Shown: positions 41,435-50,374, counted from the stretch's first letter. The stretch is DNA of 64,000 nt from Ignavibacteriota bacterium (GCA_019637995.1 JAHBUQ010000005.1:1-64000), one strand, 5' to 3'. The notes: generated by a model from the sequence alone, not told the origin. Numbers and translations: made by a program.

Positions 41435-41831
41435 TTAAGACCATTTACTTAACGCCCAATATTTGGCGGATGAATAATCAAAAAAGGCTCTAATTTGAAA
41501 AACATTTGATTCAGATGAAGACTTGGCTTCTACAAGAGATGGAATTATCCCTTTTCTTGAATCACTTGTTACAACTGCAATTCTCTTACCTTTAAATATT
41601 TCTTGGTGTTCTTTAACAAAATCAAGAATTAACTTGAAATCTTTAATTTCAATATTGATTTCAGTATTTCTGGCATCAAGGAGAAATCCCTTCACATCTT
41701 TCCGGTATCAAGCCTTGACTATATGCCTCAAGCCATGAACTGCGATGACTTTCAATAGTAATTATATCGTTATATACTTTTGTAAGTAGTCCGCTTTCTT
41801 CATCATAAATGTATTCAGTACCTTGTGTCAT
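41435..41831 (-). pseudogene. Frameshifted small conserved protein (STAS/SpoIIAA-like fold, tentative)
   Basis: The first part starts at 41831 (MTQGTEYIYDEESGLLTKVY...) and runs to the Glu-Gly region. The second part continues in another frame (KGFLLDARNTEINIEIKDF...). Removing one T from TCTTT at about 41697-41701 restores a continuous protein of about 131 residues. The pattern resembles small Bacteroidota proteins in which a conserved D is followed by a KIRI-AV-strand. Either a true frameshift or a sequencing error. Confidence 0.7.
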
Positions 41832-41943
41832 TGTAACCTCACTAATCTATTTTTTCAATATTTTCAAAGCCTGTAATACAAATTTAATTATTAATCACTA
41901 ATTTGAAAAATAAATTATTTAAAAATATTCTTTTTTGTGTTAT

Positions 41944-41970
41944 TTTTGTTTATTTTTGTGTTTTGAACAG
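41944..41970 (+). promoter_or_regulatory. Possible promoter of the integrase gene
   Basis: TTATTTTTG occurs twice, at about 41940 and 41953, followed by an AT-rich 30 nt. TAnnTTTG is the Bacteroidota -7 element, and the position is some 30 nt upstream of the integrase start. Confidence 0.35.
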
Positions 41971-41993
41971 ACATAATAATTTCAAATTGTTTA

Positions 41994-43073
41994 ATGCCAA
42001 ATCGTAGGAATAAAAATACAATATCACATTATTTATATAAAAATGCTTTCCTTTTTAAAAGGGGAGAGCTTATATATATGTCAATATCACACAAAGGTGA
42101 AAGGATAAGAGAAACTACAAACCTCACATGGGATAAATTGAATTTCAAATTGGCTATGAAATTGTTGGAGAACAGATATCTTGAAGTACTTAATCCAAAT
42201 AATGATAAAGAAAAAGCGGTTGATATATCAGAACTGTTTGAGGATTTCCTGAAATTCAAATCAAAGTCTATATCATACTCAGCAATAAAGAAATATAAAC
42301 AGGCTTGGAATAATTGGATAGCAGAGGATTATTACTCTGATGAGATGAACCAACTGAAAAAGGATATATTTGAGAGGATATCCACTTCAAAACTGCATCC
42401 AAATACTATCAATAAATCATTGGATTTGCTTTCCGCATTTTTCTCATACATCAAAGAGCTTGGATATATTGAAGAATCGCCAATCTCAAAGTCTTTCAAA
42501 CAACAATTTAAGAAAGATGAGACAGAGCAATTTGAAAGTGGTGAGATTGAAAATATATTGAATGAATTTACTCCAGACTCGGAAATGTGGAAGTTGTTAA
42601 AATTTATCAGCTTGACAGGATTAAGGATTAGTGAAGCATTAAGTTTAAAAAGCAATAATTTCTTTGAAGGTTATATCTCCTTTTCGGGAAAAGGGAATCG
42701 AAAAAGAGAAATACCTCTTTTACCGGATAGTGAATTGTGGAATTTATGCCAGGAACTTAAGGCAAAGCCAAAAGCATTCTTTTGGAAATCACATGCAGTA
42801 CCTCATCGGCGTCTGCTCAAAGCATGTAATAAGTTAGGGATTAAAAATAAAGGATTTCACGGGATAAGAAAGTACTTTGAAAACTCAATGATTGATGCAG
42901 GAGCCAATATAAAAGCCACTGCTGATATTTTAGGACATACATTAGCAATTCAAGAGAAGCATTATAAGACCAAAACCAAAGTAGAAAAACTAAAAGATGC
43001 CATAAGTGTTGTTACTAAATATGAACGGCACACAAAAAGCACAGAAAAGAACCCCGATGATGTAATAAATTGA
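41994..43073 (+). CDS. int: Tyrosine recombinase / phage integrase
   Basis: A 359-residue site-specific recombinase. The N-terminal SAM-like core-binding domain is at about 65-160 and the catalytic domain at 175-335, with Arg211 (LRISEAL), His289 and Arg292 (HGIRK), His315 (LGHT) and nucleophile Tyr324 (EKHY). It would integrate the prophage or mobile element. The gene is alone on the plus strand at the end of the cargo zone and is followed by a strong terminator. The excisionase-like gene at 26535 may be its partner. No attachment core could be identified by eye. Confidence 0.9.
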   Translation: MPNRRNKNTISHYLYKNAFLFKRGELIYMSISHKGERIRETTNLTWDKLNFKLAMKLLENRYLEVLNPNNDKEKAVDISELFEDFLKFKSKSISYSAIKKYKQAWNNWIAEDYYSDEMNQLKKDIFERISTSKLHPNTINKSLDLLSAFFSYIKELGYIEESPISKSFKQQFKKDETEQFESGEIENILNEFTPDSEMWKLLKFISLTGLRISEALSLKSNNFFEGYISFSGKGNRKREIPLLPDSELWNLCQELKAKPKAFFWKSHAVPHRRLLKACNKLGIKNKGFHGIRKYFENSMIDAGANIKATADILGHTLAIQEKHYKTKTKVEKLKDAISVVTKYERHTKSTEKNPDDVIN

Positions 43074-43260
43074 TTATAATAGAGATAAAAAAGTCAGACA
43101 GAGAACAACTCCCTCTCTGACCACTTGTTGTTCTTTTATAACTTGTTTAAAATTATAGACTTACGAAATAAATTCACAAATTGGTTTTGACAAAAGTTTT
43201 GACAGTTTTGAAAATTCATGTAAACTATTGTATTTAATAAAGTTAAGGGACATGAAAATT

Positions 43261-43292
43261 AAAAAAGGGGACATTATTGTCCCCTCTTTTTT
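43261..43292 (+). terminator. Terminator after the integrase
   Basis: GGGGACA (43267) and TGTCCCC (43278) form a 7-bp stem around TTAT, then TCTTTTTTT. It closes the rightward integrase transcript and ends before the convergent serine recombinase. Confidence 0.85.
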
Positions 43293-43386
43293 TGGGTATA
43301 ATCCCTGTTATACGTCGCTTCTTCAATTATAATATCTACGATGATACATTCTTCTTAAAAACGATATAATAGACCTCCACCACTGC

Positions 43387-44025
43387 TTACTTCACACCAT
43401 TCAACTCTCTATCATGCTCGATATAATATCTCAATGCCGAATAGCTCAAATTATGCTCAGACTGGTTGTTGATTATCTTCAATATCGAGTTCAATGGAAT
43501 ACCGAGCTTCAAATGTTTTAGAATATCTTTTTTGAGTTCGTCAAAGGGACTACCTTTTGAGTTCTTTGCTCCGCGAGGACGCCCTAATAATTGCCCCTTC
43601 GCTCTTGCTGTAGCAAGTCCACTTTTTGTTCTTATCGAAATAAATTCTCGTTCGGATTCTGCAAAATAAGAATATATTGCCATCAGAAGTTTGCCGTGTT
43701 GTGAATTAGTTGATAATTCAGGTTGCCGGATAAAAATTATTTGAATACCTTTTACTGTAAGTTCATTTATGATATTCAAAGTTTCAAGCATATTTCTACC
43801 CAAGCGGCTTAATTCAGCTACAAGTAATATATCATCCGAATTCAGTTTATTTATTAGTTCATTTATTTTCCGTTCTTTCGGAGACAGACGGCTTGATGTT
43901 TCACTTTCAATAAACTCATCAATTATCATTCTGTGCCGTTGTGCGTATTCCAAAAGAAGTTGTTTTTGAACATCAAGTTCCTGCACTGAACTTGAAATCC
44001 TGCTGTAACCAATTACTTTACTCAT
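43387..44025 (-). CDS. Serine recombinase (resolvase/invertase family)
   Basis: A 212-residue protein. The catalytic domain has GYSRISSSVQELD with Ser11 as the probable nucleophile, then LVAELSRLGRNMLETLNII and the conserved ESEREFISIRTKSGLATARAKGQLLGRP segment. A short C-terminal HTH-like region (about 165-205) follows. The ATG at 44025 is preceded by GAAGAAAAAC; a TTG start four codons upstream is possible. It may resolve multimers or invert a segment of the element. Confidence 0.85.
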   Translation of the reverse strand: MSKVIGYSRISSSVQELDVQKQLLLEYAQRHRMIIDEFIESETSSRLSPKERKINELINKLNSDDILLVAELSRLGRNMLETLNIINELTVKGIQIIFIRQPELSTNSQHGKLLMAIYSYFAESEREFISIRTKSGLATARAKGQLLGRPRGAKNSKGSPFDELKKDILKHLKLGIPLNSILKIINNQSEHNLSYSALRYYIEHDRELNGVK

Positions 44026-44186
44026 GTTTTTCTTCAATTAGAAAATTATACAATCTGTTTTTAAAAATTTATACTTTAACGTCTTATCAATACTATTTTG
44101 TCATAATATTAATTAGATAAGTCAACCCTTTTTGTAGTTTGAATATTAACAATTTATCGTTCGATTTTATAGTTAATACTCAATAC

Positions 44187-44387
44187 TTACATTTCTGTTA
44201 TCTCATAAATATAGATTTCGCTGATTATTTTTCCCGAAAAAATATCACCGTTTTGTTCATATTGAGATTCTAAAATTTCTTCCATATCACTTTTAATAAC
44301 TCGTGCTTCTTCATAAGTCTTAACCACTTTACATTGCGGATAATAACTAAAAACATCATCCATCTCTACCCATTTTACTATAAACAT
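44187..44387 (-). CDS. Small acidic protein, unknown
   Basis: A 66-residue acidic protein of alternating helix and strand (MFIVKWVEMDDVFSYY...). It is the first-to-last of a run of small leftward genes of plasmid/ICE type. The start is preceded by AGGTGAGAAT. No family is recognised. Confidence 0.45.
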   Translation of the reverse strand: MFIVKWVEMDDVFSYYPQCKVVKTYEEARVIKSDMEEILESQYEQNGDIFSGKIISEIYIYEITEM

Positions 44388-44660
44388 ATTCTCACCTAAT
44401 ATTTTTTTAAACTTACTTATCTGAATAATACTATCACTTCACCATTGACGTTCTGTTAAGAATTTATTCACTTTTTGACTTATACTATGAATTACTTTTT
44501 GAATTCAGTGACCAAGTTCTTTAAAAAAGTGTGGTTTCATTTAAATCTGTAATATCTTTGGTGGAATGAAAGACGTTACCGACAAAAAGAAACCACCTAA
44601 TCTATTTACTTTATATATTTGCTTATTAGGTTTGTACACTCCAAGCAATATATTTCATTA

Positions 44661-44918
44661 TCATAATGTCTCAAATCGTAGAATAATAGCTTTAACTGTT
44701 TCTTCCGGTAATTCGGAAATATCATGAATCTCTTTGCCCCAATCTTCGTTCCATATATAACCCTGCTCAGCTTCACCGCAGTATTGCGAAAAACCATAAG
44801 TCGGATGAAAAGGAACTTGATTCATTGCAAACGCAGAACCATCAACTACAATAGTATATCTATCGTTTGAAACGCCACCATTATCAAAGACTTGGATTAT
44901 TTTACCTTGAATTTCCAT
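44661..44918 (-). CDS. Conserved ICE/plasmid protein, unknown
   Basis: An 85-residue protein (MEIQGKIIQVFDNGGVSNDRYTIVVDGSAFAMNQVPFHPTYGFSQYCGEAEQGYI...), the layout of a small family found in Bacteroidota mobile elements, often beside the DUF6876-like gene upstream. It begins 3 nt beyond that gene's stop. The ATG at 44918 is used; a TTG start two codons upstream would overlap the stop. Function unknown. Confidence 0.55.
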   Translation of the reverse strand: MEIQGKIIQVFDNGGVSNDRYTIVVDGSAFAMNQVPFHPTYGFSQYCGEAEQGYIWNEDWGKEIHDISELPEETVKAIILRFETL

Positions 44919-44920
44919 AC

Positions 44921-45280
44921 TCAATGCTCAGATGGTAAGTACAAGACAGAATTGCTGAAATAGAGTTCAATTTCATCAAGTGGAAAATCTGTAAACTCAA
45001 TTTCTTGTTTGGCAATTATATTATAATTACCATCTTCAATATTTAAAGTTGCAGATTTGTCTTCATGCACTTTCAGCTTGAATACTTGAAATTCTTGATT
45101 ACTAACCTTTTTATCTAATTGCCATGATAAACATGCATCAATCAGCCAATATGACTTACAAATCTGTGCCATTTCACGGACTCCATCTGTATAAACTACC
45201 CCCTTAATCAACGGATGTTTAAAGTAATTTTCTGAACCATTAAACTGGTCAAGCTGAGATTTGATTTCTTCTGGTGTCAT
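44921..45280 (-). CDS. DUF6876-like protein of mobile elements
   Basis: A 119-residue protein with the pattern FNGSENYFKHPLIKGVVYTDGVREMAQICKSYWLIDACLSWQ, characteristic of DUF6876-type proteins in Bacteroidota plasmids and conjugative elements. It overlaps the upstream zinc-finger gene by 4 nt. Function unknown. It marks this stretch as mobile-element DNA. Confidence 0.65.
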   Translation of the reverse strand: MTPEEIKSQLDQFNGSENYFKHPLIKGVVYTDGVREMAQICKSYWLIDACLSWQLDKKVSNQEFQVFKLKVHEDKSATLNIEDGNYNIIAKQEIEFTDFPLDEIELYFSNSVLYLPSEH

Positions 45281-45483
45281 TGTTTCACCTCATTATTGAT
45301 AGTTGGTAAATAGCCACATCCTTCATAACCTTTACCATTATCAGGCAGGCACTTTTTCAGATTATCTTCACTTGAAGAGCAGTCCATACAGATTGTTTCA
45401 TCTGTAAACCAAGACATTGTTCTGGTCTTTAATTCAGAACCACATCTATCGCAATTCACCTTGCTGAAAAATTCATCTTTCAT
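45277..45483 (-). CDS. Small zinc-finger protein
   Basis: A 68-residue protein with CDRCGSEL (10-17) and ICMDCSSS (31-38), a four-Cys zinc finger, and two further Cys toward the end (LKKC, GCGYL). Part of the mobile-element small-gene operon. Confidence 0.55.
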   Translation of the reverse strand: MKDEFFSKVNCDRCGSELKTRTMSWFTDETICMDCSSSEDNLKKCLPDNGKGYEGCGYLPTINNEVKQ

Positions 45484-45487
45484 TTTT

Positions 45488-45682
45488 CTATTCCTTTATA
45501 TTGTTAAAAATTGACACTTCTTTATCTCTTGATTTTAGCATTTCATCTGCTATCTGATAACAAAGTTCTGTTATCTGATGAAATTCTAAATGCTTACATC
45601 TACTCAATAGCACTGGTAAAACCGCTGTTGCTATCTTATCTCTAAGTTCATTTAAATAATTTTTATTCAAAATGACTTCCAT
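45488..45682 (-). CDS. Small protein, unknown
   Basis: A 64-residue protein, mainly helical with two Cys. Its start overlaps the end of the 27-residue membrane peptide gene at 45667 by 16 nt. Typical of small genes of mobile elements in this group. No function. Confidence 0.45.
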   Translation of the reverse strand: MEVILNKNYLNELRDKIATAVLPVLLSRCKHLEFHQITELCYQIADEMLKSRDKEVSIFNNIKE

Positions 45683-45750
45683 GCTCCATAAATAGCAACT
45701 GCAATTAGTGCTACATATAAAACTAACATGACTGCTGCGAAAATATTCAT
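45667..45750 (-). CDS. 27-residue membrane miniprotein
   Basis: A very small gene (MNIFAAVMLVLYVALIAVAI and 7 more residues): a single transmembrane helix with a short C-terminal tail. A strong CGGAGGATTA ribosome-binding site precedes the start. It shares one base with the ArdC-like stop, and its own stop lies within the next gene, indicating translational coupling. Could be a toxin-like or accessory peptide. Confidence 0.55.
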   Translation of the reverse strand: MNIFAAVMLVLYVALIAVAIYGAWKSF

Positions 45751-46616
45751 TAATCCTCCGTTTGATTTGTTGATTTTGTTCCTAAAATATAATCACAGGC
45801 TTTTGAGGCTTGAGATGCGGCAATGAGTATCATTCGGTTATCATTATTCAAGACTTGAAGCCAGTTAGCGATGTAAGCCGAATGGTTGTCGATAGTCTTT
45901 TGAATACCTGATATATTACACAAGTAGCTTGATGAAATTTCAGCGATGAGTTCTTCTTTGCTGTAGTTCTCACTTGCAAATTGGATTGTATCAATAATAC
46001 CTTTTCTACATAATCGATGTTTCCCTCCGGTGCTGTGTGCAAGTTCATGATATAGACAGGCATAATAATCATCACTGGTATGAAAATTCTCGATAGATGG
46101 AATTTCTACTCTGTCTAATCTTGGCAAGTATCTTGGATTCGGTATCATGTTGTTGATACTTATTTCTGGTGGGTTCTTATAACCGTTGATTATTGTTTCA
46201 GCTTCTGTAAACTTGGGATTTGTAGAAATGATATTTCGATTCTTTAGAACCTTATCCGGTAAGTTGCATTGAGATATATTAAAGACATAGTAGTAGCGAA
46301 GCAAGAAATTGATATATGCTGTTGGTTGATCAATATCGTTTTCCTTAAAACTTACAAAAGGTTTCCAGAAAACCACTAAACTTGAGTGCTCATCTCTTTT
46401 TACAGTTCCACCCAAATCTTTGCATTGCTTAAATGTGATGAAATAATTCGATTCAAATTCTGAAAGTCCTAAAATCAATGAATTGATTCCTTTATATTCC
46501 ATATTTGAAACGAAATTTCTTGGATAAGCAGTTTTCCAAGTTTTCTGCCATGGGACAACACCTTTTTGCAGTTTCTCTATAATCAAATCTGTAATTTTTT
46601 GATATATGAATTGCAT
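45750..46616 (-). CDS. ArdC-like antirestriction protein with zincin domain
   Basis: A 288-residue protein. The N-terminal half matches the ArdC/DUF1738 ssDNA-binding domain (VPWQKTWKTAYPRNFVSNMEYKGINSLILG). The C-terminal half is a zincin-like peptidase domain with the HELAHSTGGKHR motif (HExxH, about residues 191-195). ArdC proteins protect incoming mobile DNA from host restriction. A terminator-like hairpin (46635-46664) precedes it. It is the best marker of conjugative/plasmid origin here. Confidence 0.85.
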   Translation of the reverse strand: MQFIYQKITDLIIEKLQKGVVPWQKTWKTAYPRNFVSNMEYKGINSLILGLSEFESNYFITFKQCKDLGGTVKRDEHSSLVVFWKPFVSFKENDIDQPTAYINFLLRYYYVFNISQCNLPDKVLKNRNIISTNPKFTEAETIINGYKNPPEISINNMIPNPRYLPRLDRVEIPSIENFHTSDDYYACLYHELAHSTGGKHRLCRKGIIDTIQFASENYSKEELIAEISSSYLCNISGIQKTIDNHSAYIANWLQVLNNDNRMILIAASQASKACDYILGTKSTNQTED

Positions 46617-46634
46617 ATTTTTCTCCTAAAAAGT

Positions 46635-46664
46635 GAGAAGGCTACCGATTTTGGTAGCCTTCTC
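46635..46664 (-). terminator. Hairpin terminator in the mobile-element region
   Basis: GAGAAGGCTACC and GGTAGCCTTCTC form a 12-bp stem around a 6-nt loop, with ACTTTTTA on the minus strand. It lies between the coiled-coil gene and the ArdC-like gene. Confidence 0.85.
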
Positions 46665-46671
46665 TGGTGAT

Positions 46672-47310
46672 TCATTTTGTTTCTGTAGGTTCGGTGTCAA
46701 ACTTCAAAAGTTCTGCTTGAAGTAAAGCAAGATCATCTTTAAGTTTTTTTATTTTGGTTAATTCATAGTTGTCCGAGTAAGAATACCATAATTTTTGCGT
46801 TCTTTCTACTGATTTGTTAAATTTTTCTTGATTCTTTTTTAACAATTCTTCGAGAGCCGATTTCTTTTTGTCAAATAGTTCCTTTGCAAGTTTGTCTCTA
46901 TCAGCAGCTTGAACTCTCCATTCTTTTACCTTTTTTTCTTCACGTTCAATCGCTAATTCTTTGTTTTCAATAGAACGCTTTAATGCTTTGATTTTCTGTT
47001 TGTTCAAAACAGCATTATCAACAACTGGTTTTGTATCAGCTTCTTTGTCATCAGCTATAGGTTTTGCATCTTTCGGCTCATTGACAGATGGAGCATTAAC
47101 ATTATCGACAACTGGTTTTGTCTCAGCATCTTTTACATCAATGTCAGATGGAGCATTAGCATTATCAACAACTGGTTTTGTTTCTGCTACTGTTACTTCG
47201 ATGACAGTTGGAACAATTGACTTTTCTTCTGAAGAAACAATTATTTCTTCCGGTTTTTCAGTTTCAGAATTTTCAATTTTATTCTGAACTTTTTTAACTT
47301 CTTTTTTCAT
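46672..47310 (-). CDS. Coiled-coil protein with tandem repeats
   Basis: A 212-residue protein. Residues 30-105 contain about three repeats of a KPVVDNxNAPSxxx-KDAE type; residues 107-205 are a long Lys/Glu-rich coiled coil. No transmembrane segment. It is the first gene of the leftward mobile-element operon, preceded by AGGAGAACTAAA. Probably a structural or adaptor protein of the element. Confidence 0.6.
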   Translation of the reverse strand: MKKEVKKVQNKIENSETEKPEEIIVSSEEKSIVPTVIEVTVAETKPVVDNANAPSDIDVKDAETKPVVDNVNAPSVNEPKDAKPIADDKEADTKPVVDNAVLNKQKIKALKRSIENKELAIEREEKKVKEWRVQAADRDKLAKELFDKKKSALEELLKKNQEKFNKSVERTQKLWYSYSDNYELTKIKKLKDDLALLQAELLKFDTEPTETK

Positions 47311-48186
47311 TTTAGTTCTCCTAAATGATTTAAAAATAATGACTTAAATAATTTGTTTAACGTTAAAACATGTTACAAAGATACTAACTATTCCCCTAAT
47401 AAACAAGCATTATTTTTCTTATAACTAATATATTTTACAAGCATTTAAATCATACAAAATACATAAAAAATGAAAAAATGATATTTTCAAATATTCTTCA
47501 AAAATGAAATTTTAATTAAAATGTGTATAAATAAATACGGCATTTCAGATTACGAAAAAATTAAGTGTGTAAAAAGCGATAGTCTTGATGGTAATATATG
47601 TAAGGTGTGTTATTTATCTAATTTATTAATGCGGTGATATATGTAGAATAGCTTCTTTATCAAATATATTAATGCGGTGATATATGTAGAATGGCATACT
47701 TTTTAATCAAAAAAAGTTTTTATTCCAATTGTATAAATTATCTAATACAGTTATTACCTTTTATACAAAAATATCTTTTTCGTAACTGTTATTATTATAT
47801 AACTTTGATAATGTTTGCAAAATTTACAATTATTGGATTAGTAATAAGAAATAGTTATTTTGTGGAAATATTTCTAAAACAAAATAAATTTAATTCATTC
47901 TGTCAACGATAGTTTTTTATGTGGCTGTTGAAAAACTATTTTAAAGATAGACAAACAAAGATGCTTGTCCTACTAAATTACTTAAATTAAGGTAGTTCAT
48001 AAATCAATGATTGAAGTATGATTTGCATAGCTTTTAATATTTCAACAGACTCTAAAGATGTTGCAGTTAATATGAGAATTAGAGTTCGATTATAAATATT
48101 TGAAGAAAATTAAATAAATTTCTAAAAAATTACAATGAAAAAAACATAGATACGTTTTTACATTTGTAAAAAATTTAAACGGTTCT
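47311..48186. other. Gene-free AT-rich interval with direct repeats
   Basis: About 870 bp without a convincing gene. Two copies of TTAATGCGGTGATATATGTA, extending to GAAT, lie at 47629-47652 and 47670-47693 (41 bp apart). An upstream piece (TGGTAATATATGTAA, 47589) resembles part of it. These may be binding sites or transposon-end relics. The gap separates mobile-element genes from the copper island. Confidence 0.6.
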
Positions 48187-48756
48187 ATGACAGGTAAATT
48201 TAAAAATATTATTGTCTTGATTTTACTGGTGATATTCCCTATATCAGCCATAGGTTTGAATATTACTGTACATAAGTGTAAACTTAAAGGTTCGATTGAT
48301 TATAGCTTCTTCAGTTCAACAAATAACAATAATGAATTTATTTGCGGCTGCAAGATTACAGATATTAATCCGACTGCTCATCAAGAAGCATCTTCCTGTT
48401 GCAATAATACGAATATGGAAGAGAAATCAGGTGATAATAATGAAACAAATAATCAATATAACAAGAATACCGGAATTCAAATACTAAAATCTGCATGCTG
48501 TTCGGATTCGGATTTATCTTATTCAATTAATGATGATTTTATAACTAATATTAAAACTAATATTTTATCAAATTTCGCAATTGTAAATAATGTTTTATAT
48601 TCAAATAAATGTTTTAATTTATTTAGAACATCCGATTATTTCATTAAAGACACAGAATACCCCATACAGGAACTGATATGTCATACCATATCGTTCATAC
48701 ATTTTTCCTCTCAGTCAAAAAACGATTCTGAAGAGCCTCCAATTCATAAATGCTAA
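48187..48756 (+). CDS. Secreted Cys-rich HYC_CC_PP-family-like protein
   Basis: A 189-residue protein with a signal peptide (about 1-24). Cysteines occur as HKC (30-32), CGC, SCC and ACC, and the end is PPIHKC. The pattern resembles the Bacteroidota HYC_CC_PP family often encoded next to metal-efflux genes. It is the first gene of the copper island. It may bind copper or another soft metal in the periplasm; experimental knowledge of this family is lacking. Confidence 0.65.
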   Translation: MTGKFKNIIVLILLVIFPISAIGLNITVHKCKLKGSIDYSFFSSTNNNNEFICGCKITDINPTAHQEASSCCNNTNMEEKSGDNNETNNQYNKNTGIQILKSACCSDSDLSYSINDDFITNIKTNILSNFAIVNNVLYSNKCFNLFRTSDYFIKDTEYPIQELICHTISFIHFSSQSKNDSEEPPIHKC

Positions 48757-48868
48757 ATACTGAGCAAAACTTGCTGTTATTTTAATTTGTCAAATTTTTG
48801 TTCAATCTTTATTTGTTGAATTAAAGTTTGTGAAAGTCTATACGTATTTAAAATAATTTAGGAATTTT

Positions 48869-49249
48869 ATGATAAAGTCAATTAACTTATACAGGTTATT
48901 TCAATATATTGGAATGATACTCATTGTAGTATCATTTGGAATTGTTTTGAATTCCTGTGAACAGGATGAACTGGCGCCTACAAAACCGATTGATTCTTCA
49001 TGTGATACAATAAATGTATCATTTGATTTAGCCGTAAGACCAATTTTGGAAAAGAACTGTACTTCATGTCATAACAACTCTTTCAGTGCCGCTAAGATTA
49101 ATCTTGAAGGATACGACAATGTCAACAAATATACTGTGAACGATGTATTAACAAAAAGCTTAACCGGTAGTATGAAAAGTTACATAAGTGATGAGTGCGA
49201 AATAGCTAAAATCAAAGCCTGGGTTAACCAGGGTTCAATAAATAATTAA
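48869..49249 (+). CDS. Lipoprotein with a CxxCH haem motif
   Basis: A 126-residue protein with a lipoprotein signal (ending LNSC) and a single c-type haem motif (CTSCH, residues 65-69) in VRPILEKNCTSCHNN. Such planctomycete-type cytochrome-like domains bind haem c. It might serve in electron transfer or copper reduction. It lies between two copper-linked genes. Confidence 0.7.
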   Translation: MIKSINLYRLFQYIGMILIVVSFGIVLNSCEQDELAPTKPIDSSCDTINVSFDLAVRPILEKNCTSCHNNSFSAAKINLEGYDNVNKYTVNDVLTKSLTGSMKSYISDECEIAKIKAWVNQGSINN

Positions 49250-49265
49250 TCATAGGAGCAACAAA

Positions 49266-49583
49266 ATGACAAGTTCAAATTGTATAGATGCGTGTTTAGC
49301 GTGTCTGATTGCTTGCGAAAGATGTATTGCCGATTGTATTAAAGACGGTAATCATAATTGCATAGAAATATGCCGCGACTGTGCCGATATCTGTGCCTTA
49401 TGCGCAAGATTTGAGGCGAGGGACTCTCAGTTTAGTCAAAAACTGTGTGCTTTGTGTGCTGAAGTTTGTGAAGCTTGTGCTGCTGAATGCAGTAAACATG
49501 CTTCACATCATGTATGTTGTAAAGATTGTGCGGAAGCTTGTAAAAAATGTGCTGCTGAATGCAGTAATATGAGCAAGTCATAA
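49266..49583 (+). CDS. Csp-like four-helix copper storage protein
   Basis: A 105-residue Cys-rich protein with 21 or so cysteines in CxxxC or CxxC helices (CIDACLACLIACERC, CADICALC, CALCAEVCEACAAEC, CCKDCAEACKKC). This is the pattern of the Csp/DUF326 four-helix bundles, which fill with many Cu(I) ions. There is no signal peptide, so it is probably a cytosolic copper store. It begins after AGGAGCAACAAA. Confidence 0.85.
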   Translation: MTSSNCIDACLACLIACERCIADCIKDGNHNCIEICRDCADICALCARFEARDSQFSQKLCALCAEVCEACAAECSKHASHHVCCKDCAEACKKCAAECSNMSKS

Positions 49584-49602
49584 TCAGTATAAATTCTTCA
49601 AA

Positions 49603-49630
49603 GGCAGAGTCTCAATATATGGACTCTGCC
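49603..49630 (+). terminator. Hairpin downstream of the copper storage gene
   Basis: GGCAGAGTC pairs with GACTCTGCC across a 10-nt loop. No clear T-tract follows, so it may act as mRNA stabiliser or weak terminator. Confidence 0.55.
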
Positions 49631-49699
49631 TGTGAGAAAGATTGTAATGTTTTTCTTAATAAAATAATTTTTTTTACTTACTAAAAAAAAGGTGAAATA

Positions 49700-50290
49700 G
49701 TGAAAACAACACTTAAAATTACTACAGCTTTATTGCTGGTATCATCTGTATTCTTTGCAGGCTGTTCTAATATGATGGACAATAGTCCTGTAGGTCAGAA
49801 TGTGGGAAATTTTTTAATGATTTCTCCAAGCGATAATTCAGAAAATATTGGAATCAATGAACCAATTGTTATCGAATTTGCCGCACCTGTGGATACTAAA
49901 ATTATCGAAGATAATTTTGTCCTTATAGGACGATATTTTGCTTCAGAAGCTTCAGGCGAGGATTGTTTCAATTATGACCATTCGAATATGAATTCAATGA
50001 TGTCGAACGGTACAATGATGAAACATCTTAAAGAAAACCACCATACGAAAGGCGATTTCAAATGGAATTCCGATAAGACAAGATGTGAATTCAAACCGGA
50101 TTCGGATTTAGAAGCTAACACTGACTATATGATGTTTGTGGACAGCGATATGATGAATCACATGAAATCCGTTATGATGAATAATGGAATGATGTTGCGT
50201 GGTATGGGTATGATGTCGGACTGTGATTGTCATAATAAAGGTTTAGATAATACTAATATAATAACTCATTTCAGAACAAGAAACAATTAA
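49700..50290 (+). CDS. Met/His-rich lipoprotein with Ig-like domain
   Basis: A 196-residue lipoprotein (signal ending FFAGC). Residues 38-70 resemble a Big_5/Ig-like domain (MISPSDNSENIGINEPIVIEFAAPVDTKIIEDNF). The remainder is Met-, His- and Asp-rich (MMSNGTMMKHLKENHH, MMNHMKSVMMNNGMM), typical for Cu(I)/Ag(I) binding. It starts with GTG after AAGGTGAAATA. Probably a surface or periplasmic copper-binding protein. Confidence 0.7.
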   Translation: MKTTLKITTALLLVSSVFFAGCSNMMDNSPVGQNVGNFLMISPSDNSENIGINEPIVIEFAAPVDTKIIEDNFVLIGRYFASEASGEDCFNYDHSNMNSMMSNGTMMKHLKENHHTKGDFKWNSDKTRCEFKPDSDLEANTDYMMFVDSDMMNHMKSVMMNNGMMLRGMGMMSDCDCHNKGLDNTNIITHFRTRNN

Positions 50291-50300
50291 AATCATTTTC

Positions 50301-50325
50301 AGACAGGGCAATCTTTGCCCTGTCT
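50301..50325 (+). terminator. Hairpin terminator
   Basis: AGACAGGGCA (50301-50310) and TGCCCTGTCT (50316-50325) form a 10-bp stem with a 5-nt loop, after the Met/His-rich lipoprotein gene. Confidence 0.7.
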
Positions 50326-50374
50326 GATACTTGTTGCTAACGGTTTCATTTTACAAAAATATTGGAGATATTAT

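Noticed and set aside
44388..44660. Small genes between the two mobile-element genes
   Set aside because: No supported frame; only an 8-bp inverted repeat GTGGTTTC/GAAACCAC (44531 and 44589) is seen.
47691..47912. Plus-strand frame of 73 codons
   Set aside because: AT-rich, Phe/Ile/Tyr-rich without pattern, begins within the direct repeat, and lacks a ribosome-binding site.
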